Part shown: positions 12,028 to 25,096 of the stretch, piece by piece | Position numbering within the stretch: the stretch's first letter is position 1 | How the letters are laid out: every line of letters begins with the position of its first letter | Assembly: GCA_038496675.1 (NCBI GenBank) | Contig: CM076648.1 | Span: 14,752,870 to 14,816,869 of the forward strand | DNA length: 64,000 nt | Direction of reading: 5' to 3' | From: Rachycentron canadum | Lineage: Eukaryota > Chordata > Actinopteri > Carangiformes > Rachycentridae | Notes under the pieces: generated by a model | What the model was told of the DNA's origin: nothing | What the model saw: only the letters and a program-made list of their open reading frames with translations | Database searches by the model: none | Position numbers and translations under genes: made by a program

Positions 12028-15000
12028 TTTAAATTCGTGTCATGCTTGTTCCTACAGTATCTCGTCTTTTTCTTTAGTTAGGTCTCTGAAAACAACCTCA
12101 TGCCTGTTTGTTCAATGCTCTTTATAAATACATTACACATTTGACTTGATGACGATGAATGATGTGATCAGTGAAGAAAATTGCAGGTACTTCAAATCTC
12201 AATGGAAAACTAGGAATCTTTTCAGAGCTGCTTAGGTTGACTCTCTTGGCCCGACTTCTTAACATCTGTTTGTTTATTTCCTTCTTCCATAGCCTCAGAC
12301 ATTATGATTGGTATAATTACACAGGCAAATATAAACATGTCTTACATCAGTAGCAAAGCCTAAAATGACCTGATTAACTTTTGAATACACACAACAGAGA
12401 TAGATAGATTATGCTTCCATACTGAGACTACAGAGGAACAAATGTACTTGTGTGCATATTGTTCCTCCTTTTTGTCAAATATGGATTTTTTTTCTTACTG
12501 TTTTACTTTCAGTGGACACAGTATAATAAATCATAGGCAAAATACAATGCCTGAAAATGTGTATTTAACAGCAGCTTTATTGAATAATTCCCAAACATTG
12601 AAATGACAACCACTAGGACAAATGGTCACAAGAATACTTTATACAGTGGTTTAGTTTTTCTTAAACCTTTCTCACAAATTAAATATAATAATTTAAAAAA
12701 TATATAAGCAGAGCCAGGGCCTGTCAGTGATTTAACTCTCTTTAAAATTAGTTGGCTCATTGCTGTGTATTGTGTCTAAAATCTGACATAATTTCTAAAA
12801 GGATCTACAAAAGGGAAAAGGTTCAACTCTAATTTTCCAGGAGAGGACACGGGAAGCACATTCAGGTGAAAAATAAATTGCAGTCAATGAGAGATTTAGA
12901 CAAGATAACATGACTAATACAGGTTATTAGTGGGGGTTTAATTATGGTTATTGGGTGATATTTGTATAGATATCAAACACTGTCATTTTAATATAGCTAA
13001 GTTATCTCTTGTGGTATATTGTTCATTCCGGAGCAGCTTTTAGAAAAATGGTTTGTATTTCATGCAACACAGACCTGTGATCACATGAGGCCTTTTGCTG
13101 GTGAGTCTGTTGGATTTTAAGGTCTATAAGATCTGTTTTAGTTGAGCTTCCCTACAAATTGTGACATGTTATTATGTAAAACGGGTGTTACAAGTGGATG
13201 CAGGTTGCAAGACTGAGTCCTGGGTCGCACATCGTTCATATGGCACAAATTGGCAACAACTGTTTTTTATCATGTTTTGCTCATATTTTAATGGAAAAAT
13301 TGATGTTATATTAACAGAATCCCCAGAGGACAGGGTTTCAGGTTGATACAACCATGATTGTACGGTAACACAACAAATTCTCATTTCCAACACAGCCAAC
13401 ACACAAATTGTGTACTATATATTTACATTGTTTGATATGATAAGCTGAAAAACATAATCCTGGTTTTAAAATATTTGATAAAGACAAGATTTGTAACCAG
13501 CTCTCTATTCCACATTCTAAGTCAAGTTAAGATTAAGGCAAAAGCAAATTAAGTTTAGAGTAGAGCTGCTAAAATTAGTCTGACTGAGCCAATATGCTCT
13601 ATAACTATACATGTGCTGTACAGAACAGCAGTGCATTTGATAAAAATCTAATTACATTTCTATAAGATTTACTCAAATACCCTTCTGCATAATGATGTAA
13701 GATTATATCAGGCACTAAACAAATATATTCACAGCTTCCCAAGGGCACTACACGATCTGTTCCAGAGCTGTAATGACGAGGTGGCAGAAGACACAGAAGA
13801 ACACAAGGCTGCTGTTTACAATTTAAAATACTGATGAATTGCAGGTCAACAACCTCTCAGTGCTTGTATGGGTGCACACACGGGTAGGACAGGAGAATGG
13901 GCAGGGGCAGTTGTGCTGTAGACCGTAATCAGTGCTTACCAGTGCAGCTCTCTGTAGCGGGGAGCAAATAAATCTGCCAAGCAGCAGCAGATTCATAAAA
14001 TCCCTCAGGTGGCTCTGTTCATTTATCTACATTTGCCAGGGCTTCCAGCTGCCAAAAGCAGGTGGCACACTTTGGCTTAGAAATTGACTGTTTTTAAGAT
14101 CTAGAGCTCTTTAAAGGGGTGGGAGAGCAGACAGGGAGATGCTGGTAGGTGTTTAAAGGGTGGCAGCAGGGTATGGGTGACAAGGTCGTAAGGTGAAGGG
14201 TATCAAATAAGTGGGAGTTCCATATTGTAGCCTTGTAAGACCCACATCGGAAAGATACATTAATATGAAAATGCCCCCATTTCTAATTTCCTCCCCTCAA
14301 ATTCAATTTCTAGATTGGTGGCACACCCAGGGAGTCAAAGGTAGTGCCTACGGAGGGTGGAGGATGGGGTGCGGTGTGGTGTGGGGGGCAATAGAGGAGA
14401 AGCAGACGGAACGAACACTGCCAGATAAGAAATTATAGATGGAAATAATCTGGGGATCTATTTCCTCTCCTCCCCTCCCTGGCCAGCTGAAAATATAATG
14501 TGGTGAAGAGGGAAATTAAAAGTCACTATGATGCACCTCATCGCAGCAAGCACTTGTTGGGGACCGAGGTGCTTCTTGGGATTGCACTTGGGGCCCCAAA
14601 CAGCTGCTAGCCAACAGACACTGACTGCTTGATTCATATTAATGTAGTGCTAACCTGAAACAGGATCCAGACTTTACACTGTGCACTCCTGCACCCAACC
14701 AAACAATTGGATTTATTCTATGTTGAGTTTACAGTGAACAAACAAAGAGATTAAGAACTTCTAAATCCATCATATTTTCATTTAAATATTTTACTCTCTG
14801 ACCAATGATATCACATAAAACTCAAATGGTAATCCAAAGCTCTATTATTTGCTGTTCTAACAAGACTATCAGTGTCCACACAGGAGGTATAGTGCAAGCA
14901 GCACATTAGCAGAGAAGTGGCAGCTGTCTTCACAGGATTTGCGTTTGGGTAGGCTAGATCTGCTGCTCAGAGCCAAATACACAATTGCTGCAGATATACA

Positions 15001-15059
15001 TAGTAACAGTAGTGCAAAAATATGCTTTGTGTTGCATATCTGCACATAGAGCATGAACG
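12026..15059. other. Non-coding stretch with a CNE-like block
   Basis: No gene is seen. The part from about 13,740 to 14,620 has a higher GC content than its surroundings and holds non-repetitive segments such as 'cagctgccaaaagcaggtgg' and 'tggaaataatctggggatc' that look like constrained regulatory DNA. The remainder is AT-rich. Conservation cannot be shown from one sequence. Confidence 0.5.
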
Positions 15060-15590
15060 AATCCTGAGCAACAGCCACACTAGCGGCTCTGTGAGGTTCT
15101 GCTTAAGTGTAGTGGTGGCTAGCAGTAGCGAACAGCACAATGCTAACATGCAGAAGTCTAGCAGGTATAACGTTTGCCATGTTCACCATCTTGTTTAAGT
15201 GTGTTAGCATGCTAACATTTTTGAAAAACAAACAATAGTTGAAGCTGATGGGAATATTATTAGTTTGCAGGTGTTCGGTCTTAAACCAGAATATTGGACA
15301 AATAGAAATTTGGACCCAATAATGGTGCTAGTTGAAAAGTCAGGGGATCATCAGAGTCACGAGGAGACGCTGTCTGAGGACCAACAATGTCTGTAGAAAA
15401 TTTTGGACCAAACCATTATGTTAGATGTTGAGATAGTTCACTGATTAAATAAAAAACATTGGCACTCACAAGTCATTCGGATTTATCCTCTGTAACTGCG
15501 AATGTCTCCACCAATTCCCATTCAATAGCTGTTGAGATATTTAGGTATGGACGAAAGTGATGGACTGACTGACTAACTTTGCTATTTCTG
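15060..15590 (+). repeat. Teleost 'gctaac' interspersed repeat, copy 2
   Basis: This is the most complete copy in the window. In order it has 'agcggctctgtgaggttctg', 'aatgctaacatgcagaag', 'agcaggtataacgtttgcca', 'ttcaccatcttgtttaag', 'ttagcatgctaaca', 'gctgatgggaat', 'aaccagaatattggacaaat', 'gaaaagtcaggggatcatca' and 'gctgttgagatattt'. It has the same orientation as copy 1 and the opposite orientation to copy 3. The two overlapping minus-strand ORFs at its left edge are products of the repeat and have no recognisable domain. Confidence 0.8.
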
Positions 15591-18500
15591 AAGCCAGTAT
15601 GTTAGAGTGGCTAAAAGTGAAAATACTTTATTCATGATATGTTAATTTCTCATACAGAAATTATATAACTTTGAAAGGAAAATAGTGTCACAGATCAGAT
15701 TAGTAATTTTATTAATTGGCCAGTTTACTAATTTTCTCCTGTGTAATTAGCAAGTTCCAGAGCACAGTTGATGTATTAGTAACTTATAGAGTGCAGTCAA
15801 AAGTCGTTGCAATGACACAGTGGAATCTGTAATGCATAAACATCCCCATATAGTTACATTCTCTCTCAGTCTTTTTGCATTTAATTGCATCTCCATTTGA
15901 ATTCAACTGTGGCTCTTTGCTTTCAGCTGCAGAGTCGGGTACACGGCAGAATGAAATGAGCATAAGCAAACATGGATATGAGTTTCCAAACAGCCTTGCA
16001 CGCCATTTTTTTTTCTAAAGAGCTTAAGATTGACATGAATAACTTTGATGGTTTTCTCTCCCTGCACTCAGAAAAATATTGGAATACATACAGTGCACAA
16101 GGAGAATTATCTATCAAAGCCATTCATGAACTTCAATACACAGTATAGCATAAAATCATCAAGAAATTAGGCAAATTCATTAACTTGTATTTCAAACATA
16201 AATGTGTTCAATCGTATGTTTTTTGAGAGTGAAAAATATGCCTTCTATTGCCTTCTCAGTTAAGTGAAGTAAAGTATCACCATCTGCCTAAAATGTCCCT
16301 GGATATCAGCTTGATGGTCTCTCTCCCAACACTGAAGGCATTATGCAGGAAACCACTGTGATTACACATCATTAGAAGCAGAGCAATGCTGCTGACTATA
16401 TTTTTCAAGAGCAGGTCAGGGGTAAGTAACAAGGAGAAAAGTGCAGGTTTGGCAGATTTTATCCTATGCATGTGGTCAAGTCTTGCAGCATCGCATCATG
16501 CCCACTTTGACACTGCTGCATTTTTACAGAAAAATGCCTTGAAAGCAGTATTATCACTTCTGAAGAGAGAAGATTCAGAAAAAGATTCCAAGATGGTAAA
16601 AAACGGCATGTTATCTATTACAAAACATGAAAGATGATTAAGAACTGCAGTATAATTTGATATTTGTAAAACAAGTAATTTTAGATAATTAATTTGCATC
16701 ACAGTGTGTTGGTTCCCTTTAGAAATTCTGGTGTTTTATTAGAATGATTTTTATTTTTTTACTTATTACTTACTGGCTCACTGTACACAAAGGTTCACTG
16801 TCTGTCTTTCAGTTAATTCATTTCCATGCACAGATAGTGGAGCCATATAGTTGATTAGAGGTATTCTGCAGTTCTAGGAGCCCACAGCTGGAGGAAACCG
16901 ATGAAGGTCTGATGTCAAACACAACAAAAATGTTTTTGGATTTAGATTTTTGTTTAGATTCATGTCCCCTCTGAGAATAACAACATTTTTCACAATATCT
17001 GCAAAATGGTTTAAGCTCCTGGCAACTAGGACATTAACATGTTTAAGCAACTCAAAGTTATTAATTTAGTTAATATTAGACAATATAATATATATATATC
17101 CTGTGCAAATGAAATTATTGTTTATCGAGGTCATGAAACCCTTGTAATGACCATGTTATCACAGCACTAAAGTTCTTACATGTCTGCATTAGTATATTTG
17201 TCTCAAACTATTTTGAGAGTCAGTTGGGATAGGGTTGATTAATGTTGCAGTAAATTCCATTAAACTCCAGCTACTGCTCCAGTTGCTTAATCTGACCGCT
17301 CACCAGGAGAGAAGTACTGCTGTTTTGGCCTCTGCACACACTCAAGGGGGCATTCCCAGACAAAAGATGAACTTTCCTGAATTTTCATGGAGTTGAAGTC
17401 TTGTATTAATACAATCCTGAAATGACTGATCCACTTGGGGGCTCTTGGAGATCTACCAGATTTTGTGTCAAACTTGTTTGATATAATCTGTTCATGCCTC
17501 CTGTTTAGTTGGGTGGTAGGCTTATATTACCAAGTTCACATTATCAGTTTCCATCTTCCATTTTTGGTGGCTGTTAGTTGGCCAGGCTTATCTATTAACA
17601 CAGAAGGATAGCAGCATAGTGAGACATCCTTTGTTCAGTCCCCATTGGACTGGGGGAGAGCCTGCACCTTTTGCCCACTAGTTTTTGTTGAGAAACTGCT
17701 GAGTTGATAACTTCTAGATTGTTTACCTTTGGAGCAACAACACCAACAAAACTCGAGCACAAACATCTCTGATGTATGTCCATCGGGGCGGCCGCTCAAT
17801 GGGCCTCTTCTTGAGCAAGCTGCTGATGCCTGAGGTGAACCCCGACAATCTCCTGCGAATGAGGCTTCTATTTCTCTACCTTAGTTAGTTGTATTTTCTG
17901 TCAAGCACACATGCACACTTCACGCTTGAGTGACCACAGTTAAGACACTAATAAAGAGCCAGCTGCCTGTGATTCTTACAGCAGTCCTCCTGTAGCGTGT
18001 TGAAGTTATAGATTAAAAGTGACACACACCCTCGATAGCCAATCAGAACTGAATCCCTGCCCTACATGATGTATTAGATCTGCTATGTTCACGCAAGAGT
18101 TGTTAATTTCACTCTGAATCACTCAATGATTTACTGCATCGATTAACTATGTTAAACAGTTGCAACAACAAGTTTAAACAACATGCTGATCACACCAGGC
18201 CACATAAATGTTCCTATGAAGTTAGTGAAGTTTTTACTTTATATTACACAATATATTAGGCTTGTAAACTGCATGTTGCTACTAGTTTTTGGTCCACAAA
18301 CCACACATTCCTTTTGCACAACGGCTACACTCACATCCGTTAGCTTGACTTTTTGTTTTTGTTCAGTAAATCACTGTGTACACCAAGTGAGTGGCTGGAC
18401 AGTAGCTAGTCTTGTAGGATAATTGAAGTTTGAGTAAATTCACAGACTCAGAGTGTCAGACCTAAAAGAAAAGACTTGTGCTTTTACACTGCAGACTGCA

Positions 18501-20384
18501 AATTGAAAAATCTTCAATAGTGCTCCCAACTTCAAATAAATACAATTTTATCTATAGCTTATAAGCACCTGTTTGTGCAGGTGTGTGTTTTGTGTGTTCT
18601 CAGTGGTGATGGATATGAGAAGTGGCTGATTCATTGGCTCATTTCTGGGGTGGCCTGCTCCTTTTGGGGTTTTAAAGCCCTTTTCAGTTCATATTTGCAT
18701 AATGCCTCCTGTTGCTGTCCGTGGCTCTGATCATGACACTCTGCCAGACATTGGGAGGACATGCTCAGGGCATCAAAGTCCCACCAAGACACTTAACCAT
18801 GTGTTGCAATTTGAGAATAACAAATTATCTAGAAACTAAGGCAAGTCTATGTTAATGGCCCTGTGGCTGCTTGGCTGAAGAAAAAAAATTTATTCACCCG
18901 GGTCTATTTTAAGATTCCTGTCTTAAGGTCCTTTGTCCATGGGACATTTTTTAGTAATATAATGAAATGATCAGGAATCTTATTTTACTGACTGAAAGGC
19001 TTTTTTAAAATCCTATTCAAAATTTATGTCAGTTTTATTAATAAATTCAAGACAATTTATTCAAAATGAATTATTATTATTATTACTATTATTATTTAGA
19101 GAAATACAACTGATTAAAAGACAGTGTCTCCTCTTTCTTCATAGTGCAAGCAGTGTAATGAAACAGTGACATGCAGCATGTCAGAATTTCCACATGAAAC
19201 CGATTAAGCTAAATGACTGCCTGGATGTCCAATTATTTTTTGAACTCCACAATCCTAGGGAGGAATTTGCAATATCATGCCTAGCTGTTACAATATCTTG
19301 AACTGAGTTATTTATGAAAATGTGCTCTGACCTGCAGATTATTGCAAGGCATCCTGTGAGGAAATAAAATCGACAGCCATGGAAGTCATCTGTTGAACAC
19401 TCAATCTGCATCTTAAAACATGCCTCGCAGGATATGAGTGGATGTAATTACAGAGGGTATAGTGCAGGCTTTCCAGCTTGACTAGGCTGCTTTTCCATTT
19501 ATACAGCATGTGATACTATTATCATTTTTAGAGAAAAATATGGGGGAAAAAACATCAGTCTTAAATATCTAAACAAACTCTTGCTAATGTGATATTATAC
19601 CACTTTACAGACAAAATATTAAAGTTCTTATAACATAGAAATATGCATATTGTTTGTTGGCCACAAATGATTTAACCATGGTAACTAATTTTCCAATTAA
19701 TTCTCCCCTGCCTGCACAAATGTTCCGATCTGTCATCATCAATCATGATCAGTTTTATAGCGTCTCCCATTGACCCCGTCATCTGGTCTACCTGCTGCTG
19801 CCCTTTCATATTCTTTTCATCTCATTAATTTAACAAATTTCAATTGTGTATATTTTTGACAGGTTTCATTTTCTGTCTGAAATTTTAAATGGTTTTTATC
19901 AGTGCGGAATTGAGGACTGCCAACTCATGCATATATGTAAGGCTGAGTAAACAATGCAAGGTTAATAACACTCACTCAGACATCCTTTCGCTCACAGATG
20001 TGTGTGCGCACATTCACAGGCATTAGTGAAGACGGGGGTATTTAAAGAGGAATTAATAAAAGAATATTGGAATCAAAAGGAAAGGACAGTGTTGGTGGCA
20101 TGGCAAACAAGTCAGAGCCACAGAGGTTTTGAACTATGCAAAGACGGATTAATCACCTCAGTATGAGCAATACAATATGCCAGCAATCAATCAAGCCATG
20201 AAATTGCCAACTGTGACAGCAATCTATTCACCTGTTTTGCCCCTTTTGTATTAATTCTTGCGGTCAAACCAACCTCCACTTCAATCTGCTCCACCACAGG
20301 AACCCATTTTGGCATTAAACTGGTCTCTAGCAGATATCCTTTCTCTGAAATGCCTTTTGAGTACCCTCTGTTTTCTAGCTTTAC
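15591..20384. other. Non-coding intergenic stretch
   Basis: No supported gene is seen. The notable point is a short GC-rich island at about 17,785-17,860 with a NotI-type GCGGCCGC and a 29-codon ORF (17,799-17,888), treated as a finding. A short TA run lies at 17,088-17,098, and an ATT triplet run lies near 19,071-19,096. Confidence 0.55.
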
Positions 20385-20417
20385 ATGGCCTGTCTGTCTC
20401 CTCGACAGACAGGCCAT
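20385..20417 (+). repeat. Perfect 14-bp inverted repeat (hairpin)
   Basis: The arms ATGGCCTGTCTGTC (20,385-20,398) and GACAGACAGGCCAT (20,404-20,417) are exact reverse complements separated by the five bases TCCTC. The RNA or single strand would form a stable GC-containing stem-loop. A poly-T-type terminator is not adjacent, and an A-rich run follows at 20,430-20,452. The function is unknown. Confidence 0.9.
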
Positions 20418-20452
20418 CATCACTGAATCAAAAAAAAACAAAAAAACAAAAC

Positions 20453-21082
20453 AAAATACATTGTCCTCGGAAATCTATTCCAAAACACATTGTTTGTCAT
20501 TACCCTATAAAACAACCCACATTTGCATTTTCAGAAATAGCTATTTTTCAACTTTTGCCAGGATTTAGGCACAAAAACTGTCTAGTTAAGGTTAGGGAGA
20601 GACTGTAGTCATCGAAAGAAAAGAAAAGAAGATTGGCTGATGGTAGAAAGTAAAATGCTAACAATGGTAATTTCTTATCCCATAACATTGTATTATAAGG
20701 ATTAAAATGCATGTTTGGGGTTGAAGAGTGAAAGTGAAATTACAGTCCTCCATTAACTGTGGCAATACTACCAGTAAGACTCTCCACAGTCTCCAACACT
20801 GTCTCCTGGAAATTACATTTACAGACAACTATTTTGCATTAACAGGAAATCGGTTTTGAAAAAAAAAGGAAACAGTTCACATGGTCACAGACAGTGTATT
20901 TGTTTTTGGATAAAATATCCACACCAGCGGAACAACACCTACTTGTGTTTCATATATTATTAAAACTTTTTCATGGTTATGTTTAGTTGGGTTTTAGGTC
21001 AGAGGAAGTTCATGGGCTGGTTAAACACAGACAGGATGCCAGAAACAGGACTCTAGAAATGCAGCACACACACAAAAAAAGG
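20453..21082. other. Non-coding stretch
   Basis: No gene, RNA or clear repeat is recognised, apart from a short 'aaaga' run near 20,618-20,630. The open frame crossing from 20,258 to 20,608 has no domain similarity that I recognise. Confidence 0.5.
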
Positions 21083-21190
21083 GCAAGGTGAGTTTATTTG
21101 TATAGCATATCATACACAGAGGTCATTAAATGTGCTTTACAAAATAAAGATTTGAAGATCAGTAAAAGAAAAAAAAAAGAAAGAAAAAAC
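21083..21190 (+). repeat. Fish retroposon fragment ('gtttatttgtatagca' type)
   Basis: The segment 'caaggtgagtttatttgtat' followed by 'agcatatcatacacagagg' and 'aaatgtgctttacaaaat' matches a very common teleost repeat, recalled as 'GGCAAGTTTATTTATATAGCAC...GTGCTTTACA'. An A-rich tail follows at about 21,168-21,190, consistent with a retroposed copy. Confidence 0.7.
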
Positions 21191-24100
21191 AGATAATATC
21201 TAATGTAAGTGCAAGATTAAAAGATTAAATGAAGGAAGTAGAGAACAGAACAGTTTCTACCTTCAGGTACGACCCATGGGAGCGTGACAGCAGCAGACCT
21301 CCGTTGTCATGGTAACAACAAATACAACCTGCAGAAATGTACCAGCGGCCAGAGTCATGAATTTGTTGAGTTGACAAATCCAAAACAGACTTATAACTCT
21401 AAAATGACTTCTGACTTCACTTGAACATAAGTCTTTGTACTTGAAGGGCAAAGATCGAGAACGAGGATTAAAAATGATGCCACAGAGCAATGTGCATCTA
21501 ATAACAAATACCTGTTGGATCATAAAACATAAACTTGTCTTTTATCACTTATCATTGCTCTGTTGACTGTTTTCATTATCAAGAGTCTTGATCAGTATCA
21601 TAGTCGACAAGTCAACCAATCGTCACTTATACTGTGGTGTCCATCTAGTAGTGTCACGGTCCATTATGTGTCGTTATATTTCTTCTGAGGCGTATATATC
21701 AGCTGGACCCTCAGTGAAACTCTGATGCATGAGTAAGAATGTGACTGTACAGAAGGTCAAAGTCATGGGGATTTTTTTAAACACGCAGATGAACTGATGT
21801 GGAAATGATGGCGTCAAGTAACAACCTGCTCTTCGTCCATATTCGACACAATCGGAAGAATAGTATTGAGAATATACAGTACAGCAACGTGGTTTAAAAT
21901 GTTGTTGTTTAAATAATGTATGATTGTTTTCCCCTGTATCTCTCAGATGGAAAATATCAGACCGAAAATTTCTGATGGACGCAAATAGCACATTTCTCTT
22001 ATTCATAAGTAAACAAGTTGAATCCATTGATTTTCAAAGCAAGCTGCTTGATTATGTCTTCATTTTTTAAGCATGGTTGATTTTTAAATGAGGTGAGGGA
22101 ATTTGAAATACAACAGGGAGTCTTAGGCTTGTCAAGGTTGCTTGCATGTACACATATATTTGCAGGCTGTGCTTAATGTGGCAAATGGCTTTTGATGCAC
22201 ATTTTGATTTACATAACTTCGGAGGAGGGATGCGGTAAAGGATTCCCTCAGCACCAAAGGACATGGAAGATATTGCGGCGTATTAATGACTGCCTCTTCT
22301 CCCCAGCGAAGAATCAAACAGAAATTTCAAGCAGGACACAGAGAGAGAGAGAGAGGCCGGGCAGGGAGATCTGACAGATTTCAGCATCACACGCAGTCTG
22401 CCATATTCTATTACTGAATGTGGATATGTAAAACCATGACCTTCTTTTCCTCAGCCATGCTCTCCTGTTCTCCTTACCCACATTCCTTAACGGTACACAT
22501 ACGTGCACAAACACACACGCGCGCATGCACACGTAATGACTTGTATTTATCAATAAAACATTTCTGTAGTATTTGAGAATCAGCTTCTGAGAGAGCCTGG
22601 ACATACAGTGGGTCTGTTAGGGTTGGACAGGGACTGTTTCTGTCATCATATGGTCATGTATGCAGACAGTCGGCTCAGAGCCACTCAGAGGATCAATAGG
22701 CGATGTTTGCATATTCACTCTCCCAGGCTTTCACAGAACAAAGCCCCATCATTTACCCAGACTGCATTAGCCGTGAGATAAGGGGCTATGTGTTTTCTTG
22801 CTTAGCCATTTGGAACACAGGGGGAATTTATTTATATTGCCCCCATTAATATCAAACATAACTAATGAGGCGTGATTATCCTGTGTGCTTACTGTAATAA
22901 TGATGTGGATCACGCAATAATAAAAGAGCCAGAAGAAGGCTTGGCTTGCTTTTCAGCAAAAGTGGCACTCTTAGCTTGAATCTATTTCAATACCTGTGAG
23001 CATTTCTTACTTCCATGAAGTAGTAAATCAACTGCAGCACAGAGGAAAGTCTAACAGTGAAATAGCTCCCACTGGAGTAAGTCTATTGCAGATTTTGCAA
23101 CGCTTTATGATAATGACGTGACTTTCCTACCCCCCTAACATAAACATGACACAATACTTCATTATCAGCCATGAGGATGTGAGTGTAATTAACATCTGAT
23201 CATTTACATGGACCCTCTTCATGTGCATTCTTATAGATATTAGATAATACACATTCTTATTTTTCCATTTATGTCTTTGTCTGTGTCTCTGCATATATTT
23301 GTGGATCAATTACTGCTCCTTTCTTCAGGTCCCAGCCAGAGCCCATATTTAGTGAGAATGGGTCCCCCATGTGTTATCTGTACTGACTTTGTACTGGTTT
23401 TTAATTCCACAATTCTAATTCTTTCACTTTAACTCAACAAAGTCATTCAAATGAAACAACAGACGTTTAGAGGGGGAAAAAAAAAAAAATCACTTTTTTG
23501 GTGCAACTGAGACTCAACTGCAAACACCTGAAACGTGACATAAAAACAACTGCACTTAGGGAGCGCACACACACAGGCGCAGTCGAGGAAGAGCGTGCAA
23601 ACTGATAAAACCGATCTACCACGTCTCATCCCTGGGTAGGGGCTCCTGTAAAACTGTCAGCGCCTCTGTGTGTGATTGTGTTTATGAAACTTCAGGGCTG
23701 CGGTGCACTTTTTTGCTGTGTAACAGTGTTGGACAGGTAAGGTTTTCTTTAAGGCATCTGTGCTCTGAAAAAATGTTGCAGCGAGACAAGAGGTGAAAAT
23801 TTCACCCAGCTGTTGTGTTTACATCAATGCCTATCAGAGCAAATAAATACTGGCATCTACTGCAGAGTCAGCTGACCCTGGGGTGAATGCCAATTGTAGC
23901 CTTTTCCATTGCCAACAAAAACAAACAAACAAACAAACAAACAAAAAAAACGTTAGCAGGTCTTCCCACGTTTTTTGACCAGTGCAAAGAAGGCTTAAGC
24001 TTTACCTGTAGCTGTTAATGCTCACGGAACTAAAATCTGACTCAAAAAAGACAGAAACTTGAAGACAGTTGTAGAACATGAGTTGTAGCATTAACTTTAT

Positions 24101-24940
24101 ACACTGGACTTTGATACAAACTGCATACAGTTTGACCAATTTGACCTTCACCTCCTTCCAACAGTCAATGTCACTTCCAGTTCCTGCCTTGAAGTGTCAT
24201 CTCTCCTTGATCTCTGTCTGCTTTGCATGCTCTGACGTGTTTCACCTGTGTACATATACCTCCTCTTTTCCACTGTGCTCTCTGCCAGATCATCTGTTAC
24301 TCTTGAGTCAGTGTTGCAGCTTGTGCGAGAGAGTCATGCATTTTTGGGTTCTTTATCACGCCATCAGTTGTTGTGATAAATGGTGCCTGCAGATCTACAA
24401 GTTCTACCTAACCTTCCACAACTAACTAGTTTCTGGGAAGCCTTTCCCTACCTAAAATGAGTAGTTTTAGCTGCTTAAGCATAGACTGTTATTCTGTATA
24501 ATATATATAGTTTGTGTGTGAAAGTGTTATTAATAACTATGGTTGATACTAGTATAAGCGAAAACAATAATGGGGGAGTATTCAGACCTGAAATAAATAA
24601 AATGTTTTGGATTAAAAATGCCTGTGGCTCTGTTTTGGGTCATTGCATAATTTCTTCATAATATGCCTCTTAACTGTGCTCACCCCTAAACTCAGCTTTC
24701 CACAGCCATGGCCATTTTCTGTTCCTTTCTGCCACAGTCAAGGGGTTTGATGCTTTATTCAGCGTTTTGGCCTGCCATTCTTCGCAACTGATGAGGCCTT
24801 GACACTGGTCACAGCTCTGTACCCAGCCTCTCTGCACTCCACTGTCAATTTCAAGCATTTCGACCTTTTCATTTTTTCTGTTTGCCTCCTGCTCCCAGCT
24901 TCTGTGGCAGGACTAATTTGATGGTGCTCTTTTTATTTTT
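21191..24940. other. Non-coding stretch with a CNE-like block
   Basis: No gene is recognised. A (GA)n run lies at 22,339-22,355 and a (CAAA)n run at 23,914-23,942. The block at about 22,690-22,960 has a composition unlike its neighbours and several TAAT and TGATTA-like sites, so it is a candidate regulatory element. Confidence 0.5.
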
Positions 24941-25096
24941 ACCTCTGCCAAGGAGGTTACGTTTTCACCCGTGTCTGTTTATTTGTCATCAGGATTGTTC
25001 AAAGAGTACTGAACTGATTTGCACCAAACTTTGAAGAGAGATGGGCAGAAGAATGGCAAGAACACCTTCAATTTTGGACCAGATCTGGATAAGTTT
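24941..25096 (+). repeat. Interspersed repeat ('acctctgccaaggaggtta' type)
   Basis: The ordered motifs are 'acctctgccaaggaggttac', 'gttttcacccgtgtctgttt', 'actgatttgcaccaaacttt' and 'ttttggaccagatctggata'. They match a repeat that I recognise from fish and other animal genomes. It is non-coding and diverged. A second small piece of the same family lies at 25,803-25,848. Confidence 0.75.

Noticed and set aside
20258..20608. 116-codon ORF
   Set aside because: It spans the hairpin and an A-rich run, has no domain, and its length is within chance range for this window.
21674..22027. 117-codon minus-strand ORF
   Set aside because: No recognisable domain, no splice or promoter context, and chance-range length.
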